In this document: positions 33,976 through 41,978 of the stretch, piece after piece
Layout: the number at the start of each line of letters is the position of its first letter
Numbering within the stretch: the stretch's first letter is position 1
Assembly (NCBI RefSeq): GCF_029837695.1
Contig: NZ_JAOEEA010000011.1
Location: 62,001 to 126,000, forward strand
Reading direction: 5' to 3'
Origin: Pseudomonas sp. GD04019
GTDB taxonomy: Bacteria > Pseudomonadota > Gammaproteobacteria > Pseudomonadales > Pseudomonadaceae
Length of the DNA: 64,000 nucleotides
The notes under the pieces: generated by a model
What the model saw: the letters and a program-made list of their open reading frames with translations, nothing else
Database searches by the model: none
What the model was told of the DNA's origin: nothing
Made by a program: the position numbers and the translations under genes

Positions 33976-34551
33976 ATGCTCAAGCAACTCCGTCCGGCCC
34001 TCGGCATTCTCGGTCTGATGACCCTGATCACCGGCGTGGCCTATCCGCTGCTGGTCACCACCGTGGCCCAGGTGGCCTTCCCCGAACAGGCCAATGGCAG
34101 CCTGCTGCACGATGCCCAGGGCCAACTGCTCGGCAGCGCGCTGCTGGCGCAGAACTTCGAAGGCGCCCAGTGGTTCCAGCCGCGCCCCTCGGCCGCCGGT
34201 TTCGCCACCGTGGCCAGCGGCGCCAGCAACCTGGCGCGGAGCAACCCGGCGCTGGCCGAGCGCATCGCCAAGGACGCTCAGCGCCTGCTCGGCGAGGGCA
34301 GTGCACCGGTGCCGCTGGAGCTGGTCAGCACCTCGGCCAGCGGCCTCGACCCGCACTTGTCGCCGGCCGCCGCGCGCTGGCAGGTGGCGCGTATCGCCGC
34401 CGCTCGGCACCTGCCGAGCGCCAGCCTGGAGCGGCTGATCGAACAGCACACCGAGCGCTCTGCCATCGGCCCTGAGGTGGTCAACGTGCTGGCGCTGAAC
34501 CTGGCGCTGGCGGACAATCGCGCCTTCGCCGTGAACGAGAACAGCCCATGA
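33976..34551 (+). CDS. kdpC: K+-transporting ATPase subunit KdpC
   Basis: The 191-residue KdpC has one N-terminal membrane helix (LGILGLMTLITGVAYPLLVT) and a periplasmic domain with the conserved WFQPRPSAAGF, ASNLARSNP and SASGLDPHLSPAAARWQVARIA segments. It binds KdpA and raises ATP affinity of the complex. Its stop overlaps the kdpD start as ATGA, so sensor production is coupled to that of the pump. Confidence 0.96.
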   Translation: MLKQLRPALGILGLMTLITGVAYPLLVTTVAQVAFPEQANGSLLHDAQGQLLGSALLAQNFEGAQWFQPRPSAAGFATVASGASNLARSNPALAERIAKDAQRLLGEGSAPVPLELVSTSASGLDPHLSPAAARWQVARIAAARHLPSASLERLIEQHTERSAIGPEVVNVLALNLALADNRAFAVNENSP

Positions 34552-37199
34552 GTGATGCGCTACGCGCCGATGCACTGCTGGCCGAGATGCCCCGCGAGGG
34601 CCGCGGCCGGCTGAAGGTCTTCCTCGGCGCGGCGCCTGGCGTGGGCAAGACCTACGCCATGCTGCAGGCCGCCCAGGCGCAGATGCGCCAGGGTGTCGAC
34701 CTGCGCGTCGGGGTGGTCGAGACCCACGGCCGGGCGGAGACCGAGGCGATGCTCGCCGGCCTGCCGCAGCAACCGCTCAAGCGCGTGGAGTACCGCGAGC
34801 GCCCGTTGCAGGAGATGGACCTCGATGGCCTGCTGGCCAAGCCGCCGCAGCTGGTGCTGGTGGACGAGCTGGCCCACAGCAATGCCCCCGGCAGCCGCCA
34901 CGCCAAGCGTTGGCAGGACGTGCAGGAGCTGCTCGACGCCGGCATCGACGTCTATACCACGGTCAACGTGCAGCACCTGGAGGCGCTCAATGACCAGGTG
35001 CGCGACATCACCGGCGTACAGGTGCGCGAGACCCTGCCGGATTGGGTGCTGCAGGAGGCCGACGAGATCCTGCTGATCGACCTGCCGCCGCGCGAGCTGC
35101 TCGAGCGCCTGCGCGAGGGCAAGGTTTATGTGCCCGAACAGGCCCGGGCGGCCATCGACGCGTTCTTCTCGCAGACCAACCTCACCGCATTGCGCGAGTT
35201 GGCCATGCACACCGCCGCCGCGCGGGTGGATGCCGACCTCAACCGCCGCTATCGCCAGCAGGGCCAGGAGGCGCCGAGCGTGCGCGGCCGCCTGCTGGTC
35301 GGCATCGACGGCGACGGTCAGGCTGAGCGCCTGGTGCGTCACGCCAGCCGGGTCGCCGAACGGCGCCATCTGCCCTGGTCGGTGGTGCATGTGGACACCG
35401 GCGGCCCGCGCGACGAGGAGCGCCTGGGCAATCTGCAAGCGGCCCAGCAGCTGGCCGAGCGCCTGGGTGGGGAGGTGGTCAACCTGCGCGCCGGCGAGGT
35501 CGCCCGCACCCTGGTGGCCCATGCCCGCGAACGCCGCGCCAGCCTGATCCTGGTCGGCCGCAGCCGCCAGCGCCTGCGCCGCCGCTGGCGCTTCGGCCAA
35601 GGCCTGGCCGAGCGCCTGCTGGCCGCCGGCAAGGGCCTGGAGATCAGCGTGCTGGACACCGAGGCGGAACTGGCTCCGGCCAGGCCGCGAGCGCGCGAGT
35701 CGCTGGCCTGGCGCGACTACCTGCTGGCGGGGCTGGCGACGGCCGTGGCCAGCAGCGCCGCGCTGGGTCTGGCGCACTTTATCCAGTTGCCGAACATCTC
35801 GCTGATCTTCCTCGCCGCCGTGCTGGTGGTGGCGGTGCGCAGCTCCCTGGGGCCGGCGCTGCTGTGCGCCGGTCTGTCGTTCCTGGCCTACAACCTGCTG
35901 TTCATCGAGCCGCTGCTGTCGCTGAAGATCGCCCGCCAGCAGGACGTGCTGACCCTGCTGTTTTTCCTGCTGATGGCCGGGCTGACCGGCAATCTGGCCA
36001 GCCGCCAGCGCCGCCAATTGCAGGCCTTGCGCCAGACCCAGGCGGAGACGACTGCGCTGCTCGAACTGTCGCGCAAGCTCACCGTGGCCACCGACCGCCA
36101 GGCGGTGTTCTCCGCCGCCACCCAGCAGTTCGGCCTGTGGCAGGAGGTCGAGATCAGCCTGCAGTCGCGTGACCGCGACGGTGTGTGGAAGGTCGAGGCC
36201 GGTGTGCAGCGCCTGCTCACCGAACAGGAGCGCGCCGCCGCCGACTGGTCCTGGCAGCACGCCCAGCCAGCCGGGCTGGGTACCGGCACCTTGCCGGGCG
36301 GGCGCTGGTGGTGGTGGCCGCTGGCCGGCGAAGAGGGGCCGCTGGCCCTGCTGGGCGTGGCGCCGAAGAGCGAGCGACCGCTGACCCCGGAGCAGCGCCG
36401 GCTGATCGCGGCGCTCGGCCAACCGTTGGCCCAGGCCCTGGAGCGCGCCCAATTGGCGGCGGATCTGGAAGCGGCGCGCCTGCACGGGCAGACCGAGGAG
36501 TTGCGCAGTGCGCTGCTCGCCTCGGTGTCCCATGATCTGCGTACGCCGCTGACCGCCATGCGTGGCTCCATCGACAGCCTGTTGGCCTTGGGTGAGCAGA
36601 TTCCCCTGGCCGACCGTCGTGAGCTGCTGGAAGGCACGCGCGACGAAGCCGAGCGCCTGGATCGCTATATCCAGAACCTGCTGGACATGACCCGCCTCGG
36701 CCACGGCGGCCTCAAGCTGGCGCGCGACTGGGTGGCCCCGGCGGATATCGTCGCCAGTGCCGTGCAGCGCTTGCGCCCGGTGCTGGCGCCGCTGCAGGTG
36801 GAGTTGCAGGTGCCGACGCAGCTACCGCTGCTCTATGTGCATGCGGCGCTGATCGAGCAGGCGCTGGTCAACGTGCTGGAGAACGCCGCCCGCTTCTCGC
36901 CGGTTCACGGCCGCCTGCGGGTCGGCGTCGAGGCGGATGAAGGCGAGCTGCGCTTCGCCGTCAGCGACCAGGGCCCCGGCATTCCCCAGGCCGAGCGGGA
37001 GAAGATCTTCGATATGTTCTATACCGCTGCCAGGGGCGATCGCGGTGGCCAGGGCACCGGGCTGGGCCTGGCGATCTGTCAGGGCATGCTTGGCGCCCAT
37101 GGCGGCAGGGTGACGGTGGGTGACGGGCTGGACGGGCTCGGCGCGACCCTGACCCTGCATCTGCCGTTGCATGCGCAACCGCAGCTCGAGGAAGAGTAG
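34548..37199 (+). CDS. kdpD: Sensor histidine kinase KdpD
   Basis: The 883-residue KdpD has the N-terminal KdpD domain with Walker A (GAAPGVGKT, near residue 27) and Walker B (LVLVDELAH), then a universal-stress-like domain. A four-helix DUF4118 membrane region (about 390-480), a GAF-like section, the H-box SVSHDLRTPLTAMR with His662 and the ATPase domain (LENAARFSP, GTGLGLAI) follow. It senses K+ limitation and phosphorylates KdpE. It overlaps kdpC by 4 nt and is 4 nt from kdpE, as in other kdpFABCDE operons. Confidence 0.97.
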   Translation: MSDALRADALLAEMPREGRGRLKVFLGAAPGVGKTYAMLQAAQAQMRQGVDLRVGVVETHGRAETEAMLAGLPQQPLKRVEYRERPLQEMDLDGLLAKPPQLVLVDELAHSNAPGSRHAKRWQDVQELLDAGIDVYTTVNVQHLEALNDQVRDITGVQVRETLPDWVLQEADEILLIDLPPRELLERLREGKVYVPEQARAAIDAFFSQTNLTALRELAMHTAAARVDADLNRRYRQQGQEAPSVRGRLLVGIDGDGQAERLVRHASRVAERRHLPWSVVHVDTGGPRDEERLGNLQAAQQLAERLGGEVVNLRAGEVARTLVAHARERRASLILVGRSRQRLRRRWRFGQGLAERLLAAGKGLEISVLDTEAELAPARPRARESLAWRDYLLAGLATAVASSAALGLAHFIQLPNISLIFLAAVLVVAVRSSLGPALLCAGLSFLAYNLLFIEPLLSLKIARQQDVLTLLFFLLMAGLTGNLASRQRRQLQALRQTQAETTALLELSRKLTVATDRQAVFSAATQQFGLWQEVEISLQSRDRDGVWKVEAGVQRLLTEQERAAADWSWQHAQPAGLGTGTLPGGRWWWWPLAGEEGPLALLGVAPKSERPLTPEQRRLIAALGQPLAQALERAQLAADLEAARLHGQTEELRSALLASVSHDLRTPLTAMRGSIDSLLALGEQIPLADRRELLEGTRDEAERLDRYIQNLLDMTRLGHGGLKLARDWVAPADIVASAVQRLRPVLAPLQVELQVPTQLPLLYVHAALIEQALVNVLENAARFSPVHGRLRVGVEADEGELRFAVSDQGPGIPQAEREKIFDMFYTAARGDRGGQGTGLGLAICQGMLGAHGGRVTVGDGLDGLGATLTLHLPLHAQPQLEEE

Positions 37200-37203
37200 G
37201 GCG

Positions 37204-37899
37204 ATGGCGAACAACATAACCACCATCCTGGTGATCGACGACGAGGCGCAGATCCGCAAGTTCCTGCGTATCAGCCTCAGCGCCCATGGCTATCGGGTGC
37301 TGGAGGCCGGCAATGGCGGCGAGGGCCTGGCCCAGGCGGCGCTGGAACGCCCGGACCTGGTAGTGCTCGACCTCGGCCTGCCGGACATGGATGGCCAGCA
37401 GGTGCTGAGCGAGCTGCGCGAGTGGTCGCAGGTGCCGGTGCTGGTGCTCTCGGTACGCGCCAGCGAGGGCGAGAAGGTCAAGGCCCTGGACGGTGGCGCC
37501 AACGATTACGTGACCAAGCCCTTCGGCATCCAGGAATTCCTCGCCCGGGTGCGCGCGCTGTTGCGCCAGGGCGGCAGCGGCGAGACGCAGGAGGCCACGG
37601 TGAAGAGTGGTCCACTGGCGGTCGACTTCGCCTATCGGCGAGTGACCCTGGCAGGCAGCGAGGTGGCGCTGACCCGCAAGGAGTACGCGGTGCTGGCGAT
37701 GCTCGCGCGGCATCTCGGGCGGGTGGTGACCCAGCAGCAACTGCTCAAGGATATCTGGGGGCCGACCCATGTCGAGGACAGCCACTATCTGCGCGTAGTG
37801 GTCGGGCATCTGCGGCAGAAGCTCGGCGACGATCCTGCCGCGCCGCGCTTCATCGTCACCGAGGCGGGGGTAGGCTACCGCCTGCTGGAGGTGCAGTGA
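37204..37899 (+). CDS. kdpE: Response regulator KdpE
   Basis: The 231-residue OmpR-type regulator has an acidic pocket (IDDEAQIRKF), phospho-acceptor Asp56 in VVLDLGLPDMDG, Lys in VTKPFG and a winged-helix C-terminus with LTRKEYAVLAMLARH and HYLRVVVGHLRQKLGDDP. It activates kdpFABC under K+ limitation. The start at 37204 (MANNITTILVIDDE) follows the kdpD stop by 4 nt; an earlier in-frame codon lies inside kdpD. The convergent patatin gene ends 7 nt after its stop. Confidence 0.96.
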   Translation: MANNITTILVIDDEAQIRKFLRISLSAHGYRVLEAGNGGEGLAQAALERPDLVVLDLGLPDMDGQQVLSELREWSQVPVLVLSVRASEGEKVKALDGGANDYVTKPFGIQEFLARVRALLRQGGSGETQEATVKSGPLAVDFAYRRVTLAGSEVALTRKEYAVLAMLARHLGRVVTQQQLLKDIWGPTHVEDSHYLRVVVGHLRQKLGDDPAAPRFIVTEAGVGYRLLEVQ

Positions 37900-37906
37900 C
37901 TGCGCG

Positions 37907-38911
37907 TCAGGCGTGGTCGCGCTCGTACTTGTCCAGGGTATCGCTGGCGATCTGCCGGCCGAGCTGGATCAGCTCCGGTGCCTTGTGGAACTCGAAGAAG
38001 CGGCATACCCGCTTGGGCACGTTGACCAGGATGTCCGGCGGATAGCCGGCGATCTTGTACTGGGCCAGCGAGGTCTGCATGGTCTCGAAGCTCTGGTTGA
38101 CCAGCTCCAGCAATGAGGCCGGGCCGACATTGCCGAGCACCCGGGAGCCGCTGGCCGACTTGGGTGCGGCCTCCTCCGAGGCCTTGGGCACGCGGCTGTC
38201 GTCCAGCCAGGGATTGGGCGCCGCGGCTTCGGCCAGCAGTTCGTCTTCCTCTTCATCGTCACGACGCAGGAAGGGCAGCTTGGCGCTGATCGAGCCCATC
38301 AGCTGGTCGATCTTGCCCTTGATCGCCGCCGGCCGCTCGATTACCGGCAGGCTGTACTGTTTCTGGTTCAGCGCGTTGAGGTTGACGGCGACGATCAGGT
38401 CGCAGTGGCTGGAGACCACCGGCACGATCGGCAACGGGTTGAGCAGGCCGCCGTCGACCAGCATGCGCGAGCCCTGGATGACCGGGGTGAACAGGCTGGG
38501 GATGGCCGCCGAGGCGCGCATGGCCTTGTGCAGGCAGCCTTCCTGGAACCAGATTTCCTGCTGGTTGGTGAGGTCGGTGGCGACCGCGGTATAGGGAATG
38601 GCCAGGCTCTCGATGTCGATCTCGCCGACGATCTCGTGGATCTTGCCGAACACCTTTTCGCCGCGGATGGCGCCGAGGCGGAAACTGACATCGAGCAGGC
38701 GCAGCACGTCCAGGTAATCCAGGCTCTCCGTCCACTCGCGGTATTCGCTGAGCTTGCCGGCGGCGTAGATGCCGCCGATCACCGCGCCCATGGAGCAGCC
38801 GGCGATGCAGCCGATCTCGTAGCCGCGGGCTTCCAGTTCCTCGATCACGCCGATGTGCGCATAACCCCGTGCGCCGCCGGAGCCCAGTACCAGGGCCACT
38901 CTCTTGCTCAT
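37907..38911 (-). CDS. Patatin-like phospholipase (RssA family)
   Basis: The 334-residue protein begins MSKRVALVLGSGGARGYAHI. It has the Gly-rich oxyanion motif GSGGARG, the nucleophile Ser40 in GCSMG and the dyad Asp153 in VDGG, so it belongs to the patatin Ser-Asp lipases. No signal peptide is seen, which favours a cytosolic or peripheral enzyme. The C-terminal part has a charged linker with DDEEEDELLAEA and a helical tail. The start at 38911 is preferred to the one at 38965 because the motif lies right at the N-terminus in this family. Substrate is unknown. Confidence 0.92.
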   Translation of the reverse strand: MSKRVALVLGSGGARGYAHIGVIEELEARGYEIGCIAGCSMGAVIGGIYAAGKLSEYREWTESLDYLDVLRLLDVSFRLGAIRGEKVFGKIHEIVGEIDIESLAIPYTAVATDLTNQQEIWFQEGCLHKAMRASAAIPSLFTPVIQGSRMLVDGGLLNPLPIVPVVSSHCDLIVAVNLNALNQKQYSLPVIERPAAIKGKIDQLMGSISAKLPFLRRDDEEEDELLAEAAAPNPWLDDSRVPKASEEAAPKSASGSRVLGNVGPASLLELVNQSFETMQTSLAQYKIAGYPPDILVNVPKRVCRFFEFHKAPELIQLGRQIASDTLDKYERDHA

Positions 38912-39121
38912 TGCCGATCTCCCCACCAATGCCGCGAACATACCCGGCCAGAGCGGTTGCGCCAAGCCGGCATTTGCTGTGCTCGACGCGCAGGACGCAG
39001 CCGCAGGGGCAGAATTGAACGGCTATTTCCGCGTCTCCGCACTAGAATCCAGGCTCCTTGTGACCGGGCACTTTGCCGTTGCGCTGACGTCCAAGCCGGT
39101 ACCCGCCTTCAGGAGAACATC

Positions 39122-39400
39122 ATGCACAAGACCATCCTCATCGCCTCGTTGCTGCTGGCCCTGACCGGTTGCGCGGCCAAGACCGCCTACCGCGACAGTT
39201 GCGCCAGCCAATCCAACGCCGCCTGGCGCGAACTGGACCTGGCCAAGGCCGAAGGTTTCGCCGGCACGGTCAGCTACTCCAAGGCGCTGACCCTGCTGAC
39301 CGGGGCCAAGACCTCGCAGCAGTTCGAGGGCTACGAGAGCTGCACCAAGAACGCCGAGAAGGCACGCTTCTATATCCGCGAATCGCGTGCCGGGCGCTGA
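39122..39400 (+). CDS. Small exported lipoprotein of unknown function
   Basis: The 92-residue precursor has a lipoprotein signal (MHKTILIASLLLALTGC, lipidated Cys17). The mature part is helical with SCASQSNAAWRELDLAKAEGF and ARFYIRESRAG and two further Cys residues. The residue after the Cys is Ala, so outer-membrane sorting is likely. Very similar short lipoproteins exist in other Pseudomonas, without known role. AGGAG at 39111-39115 precedes the ATG. The next gene starts one base after its stop. Confidence 0.85.
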   Translation: MHKTILIASLLLALTGCAAKTAYRDSCASQSNAAWRELDLAKAEGFAGTVSYSKALTLLTGAKTSQQFEGYESCTKNAEKARFYIRESRAGR

Positions 39401-39401
39401 C

Positions 39402-40010
39402 ATGCAGCTGGATTTCACCGCCCTGGCCCCGCTGGAGGCCTATCGCTGGCTGGCCTCCACCGTCACCCCGCGACCGATCGCCTGGGTTTCCACTCGCTCG
39501 CAGGAGGGCGTCGACAACCTGGCGCCGTTCAGCTTCTTCCAGGTCATCAGCGACGAGCCGCCGACCCTGATGGTGAATGTCGGCAATCGCGCCGATGGCA
39601 GCCTCAAGGACACCCTGCGCAATGCCCAGGACACCGGCGAGCTGGTGATCCAGCTGGTCGGCTTCGCCCAGGCCGACGCGATGAACGCCTCATCCGCCAG
39701 CCTGGCCCACGGCCAGAGCGAGTTCCTGCACTGCGATATCGCTACCCAGCCATCGCTGCGGGTGGCGCCACCGCGGGTGCTGGAGGCTCCGGTGGCCTTC
39801 GAGTGCCGGGTGGCGGAGGTCCAGCCTTACCCACGACAGTCGCCGAGCTGCCACCTGATCTTCGCCGAGGTGCTGCTGGCACATATCGACGACGGCGTGC
39901 TGGACGCCAATGGCCGCATCGATCCGGCCAGGCTCGACCTGGTCGGCCGCCTCGCCGGCAGCGGTTATACCCGTACTCGCGACATCTTCCATCTGCAGCG
40001 TCCGGCCTGA
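39402..40010 (+). CDS. Flavin reductase-like FMN-binding protein
   Basis: The 202-residue protein matches the flavin reductase (FlaRed/DIM6) family, with PLEAYRWLASTVTPRPIAWVST, NLAPFSFFQVISDEPPTLMVNVG and the FECRVAEV strand. Members bind FMN and act as NAD(P)H:flavin oxidoreductases or as flavin-binding partners of other enzymes; the partner is not evident here. The ATG at 39402 follows the lipoprotein stop by one base, so translational coupling is likely. A GTG at 39387 is a weaker alternative start. Confidence 0.9.
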   Translation: MQLDFTALAPLEAYRWLASTVTPRPIAWVSTRSQEGVDNLAPFSFFQVISDEPPTLMVNVGNRADGSLKDTLRNAQDTGELVIQLVGFAQADAMNASSASLAHGQSEFLHCDIATQPSLRVAPPRVLEAPVAFECRVAEVQPYPRQSPSCHLIFAEVLLAHIDDGVLDANGRIDPARLDLVGRLAGSGYTRTRDIFHLQRPA

Positions 40011-40101
40011 CTCGCCGCACAGTTTCATGAGCAACTGTTTCGCGACGCTTTGCCCGGTCCGTGTTGACCAGTAGCATCGACGGATCGAACAGGAGCGAAT
40101 G

Positions 40102-41019
40102 ATGCGGACGAAACTGGATGCGGTGCTGCATGAGGTGAATCAGGTGTTGCTGGGCAAGGAGCCACAGGTGCGCCTGGCGCTGACCTGTCTGCTGGCCCGC
40201 GGGCACCTGCTGATCGAAGACCTGCCCGGCATGGGCAAGACCACCCTCAGCCAGGCGCTGGCACGGGTGCTGGGGCTGAGCTTCCAGCGCATCCAGTTCA
40301 CCTCCGACCTGCTGCCCGGCGACATCCTCGGCACCTCGGTGTTCGACAAGGACAACGGGCAGTTCGTCTTCCACCCGGGGCCGATCTTCGCCGAGCTGGT
40401 GCTGGCCGACGAGATCAACCGCGCCACGCCGAAGAGCCAGAGCGCGCTGCTGGAGGCGATGGAGGAGGGCCAGGTGACCATCGAGGGCGCGACTCGCCCG
40501 TTGCCGGAGCCGTTCTTCGTCATTGCCACGCAGAACCCGGTCAGCTCTGGCGGCACCTTCGCCTTGCCGGAGTCGCAGCTGGACCGTTTCCTCATGCGCC
40601 TGTCGCTGGGCTATCCGGCCAAGGCGGCAGAAAAGGCCCTGCTGCTGGGCGAGGCACGGCGCGAGCTGCTGCCGAGGCTGGAGCCTTTGCTCGACCATAG
40701 CGAGCTGGCGGCGATCCAGGCGCTGATCCCCCAGGTACGCGCCAGCGATGCCCTGGTCGACTACGTGCTGCGCCTGGTCGAGGCCACCCGCAGCGAGCCG
40801 CAGTTCGCCTGGGGCCTGTCGCCACGGGCCAGTCTGGCGCTGCTGGCGGCGGCGCGGGCCTGGGCGTTCCTGGCCAATCGTGAGTACGTGATTCCCGAAG
40901 ATGTGCAGGCCGTGCTGCCGGCGGTCGTCGGTCACCGTTTACGTGAGCGGGCCGACCCCGCTGGCCATGGCGGCGGTGCGCTGGTGCAATGGCTGCTGCG
41001 CGAAGTCTCGGCGGTGTGA
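40102..41019 (+). CDS. MoxR-family AAA+ ATPase
   Basis: The 305-residue protein has Walker A in EDLPGMGKTTL (near residue 42), Walker B in LVLADEINR, the sensor segment FFVIATQNP and the C-terminal lid domain with LSPRASLALLAAARAWA. MoxR ATPases act as chaperones for assembly or activation of partner complexes, typically encoded with DUF58 and transglutaminase genes as here. Two adjacent ATGs are present; the second (40102) has the better spacing from AGGAG at 40091-40095. Its stop overlaps the next start as TGATG. Confidence 0.94.
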   Translation: MRTKLDAVLHEVNQVLLGKEPQVRLALTCLLARGHLLIEDLPGMGKTTLSQALARVLGLSFQRIQFTSDLLPGDILGTSVFDKDNGQFVFHPGPIFAELVLADEINRATPKSQSALLEAMEEGQVTIEGATRPLPEPFFVIATQNPVSSGGTFALPESQLDRFLMRLSLGYPAKAAEKALLLGEARRELLPRLEPLLDHSELAAIQALIPQVRASDALVDYVLRLVEATRSEPQFAWGLSPRASLALLAAARAWAFLANREYVIPEDVQAVLPAVVGHRLRERADPAGHGGGALVQWLLREVSAV

Positions 41020-41978
41020 TGCTGCCGATTTCGCTCAAGGTCCGCTGGCGGCGCTGGGTGGTACGGCGTATCCCGGCGGCGTCGCAGGTGCAGCTCAATC
41101 AGCGGCGCATCTTCATCATGCCCGACCGGGTGGGGGCCGCGTTCTCGCTCGCTCTGGTGCTGATGCTGCTGGCCGGCATCAACTACGAGAACAGCCTGGC
41201 CTACGGCCTGACCTTCCTGCTGGCGGCCGTGTTCGTGGTCGCCATCCTGCACACCTACCGCAACTTTGCTGGGCTGATCCTCAAGGCCGGGGCCAGCGGG
41301 GCAGTGTTCGCCGGCGAGCAGGCGCGCTTCAAGGTGCGCCTGGAGAGCGATGGCCGAGCCCACCAGGCCGTTGGCCTTGGCTGGTCGCCGCAGCCACTGC
41401 AGATCATCGATGTACCGGCCAATGGTCAGCGCGAATGCGAGTTGAGCCTGCCAGCGCTACGTCGTGGCTGGCTGCGCCCGGAACGCATGCGGGTGGAGAG
41501 CCATTTCCCCCTCGGCATCCTGGTGGCCTGGAGCTGGGTCGATCTGGATCAGGCGGTACTGGTCTATCCACGCCCGTTAGAGGGCGACTTGCCTCTGGCC
41601 ATCGGTGGTAATGCCGATGAAGAAGACGAGGGACGCAAGGTGGCGGGGCAGGGCGCGGATGACTATCAGGGGCTGCGCAGCTACCAGCCGGGCGACTCGA
41701 AGCGCCGTTTGCACTGGAAGGCCTTTTCGCGAGGTCAGGGTCTGCTGGTCAAGGATTTCGCCGCACTGGCCGGGCGCGATCTGTGGTTGGATTTCCAGGC
41801 CCTTGGCGGCGATGTCGAGGAGCGCCTGTCGCGCCTGTGCTACTGGGTGCTGCAGCTGGATGGTCGCCAGCAGCCGTATGGGTTGCGCCTGCCGGGTGTG
41901 GAGCTGGCGCCAGACTTTGGTGAGCCCCATCGCGAAGCCTGCCTACGGGCCTTGGCGCTTTATGGTGAGCGGCCATGA
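41019..41978 (+). CDS. DUF58 domain-containing membrane protein
   Basis: The 319-residue protein has two N-terminal helices (about 42-80) and a cytoplasmic or periplasmic DUF58 region with the family motif DDYQGLRSYQPGDSKRRLHWKA near residues 213-234 and VKDFA. DUF58 proteins carry a partial von Willebrand-like fold and are thought to work with MoxR ATPases on envelope complexes. It overlaps both neighbours (TGATG with moxR, ATGA with tgpA), so the three are translated as a unit. Confidence 0.92.
   Translation: MLPISLKVRWRRWVVRRIPAASQVQLNQRRIFIMPDRVGAAFSLALVLMLLAGINYENSLAYGLTFLLAAVFVVAILHTYRNFAGLILKAGASGAVFAGEQARFKVRLESDGRAHQAVGLGWSPQPLQIIDVPANGQRECELSLPALRRGWLRPERMRVESHFPLGILVAWSWVDLDQAVLVYPRPLEGDLPLAIGGNADEEDEGRKVAGQGADDYQGLRSYQPGDSKRRLHWKAFSRGQGLLVKDFAALAGRDLWLDFQALGGDVEERLSRLCYWVLQLDGRQQPYGLRLPGVELAPDFGEPHREACLRALALYGERP

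Noticed and set aside
34560..36704. Minus-strand frame opposite kdpD
   Set aside because: It is Gln/His/Ala-rich antisense translation without any domain.
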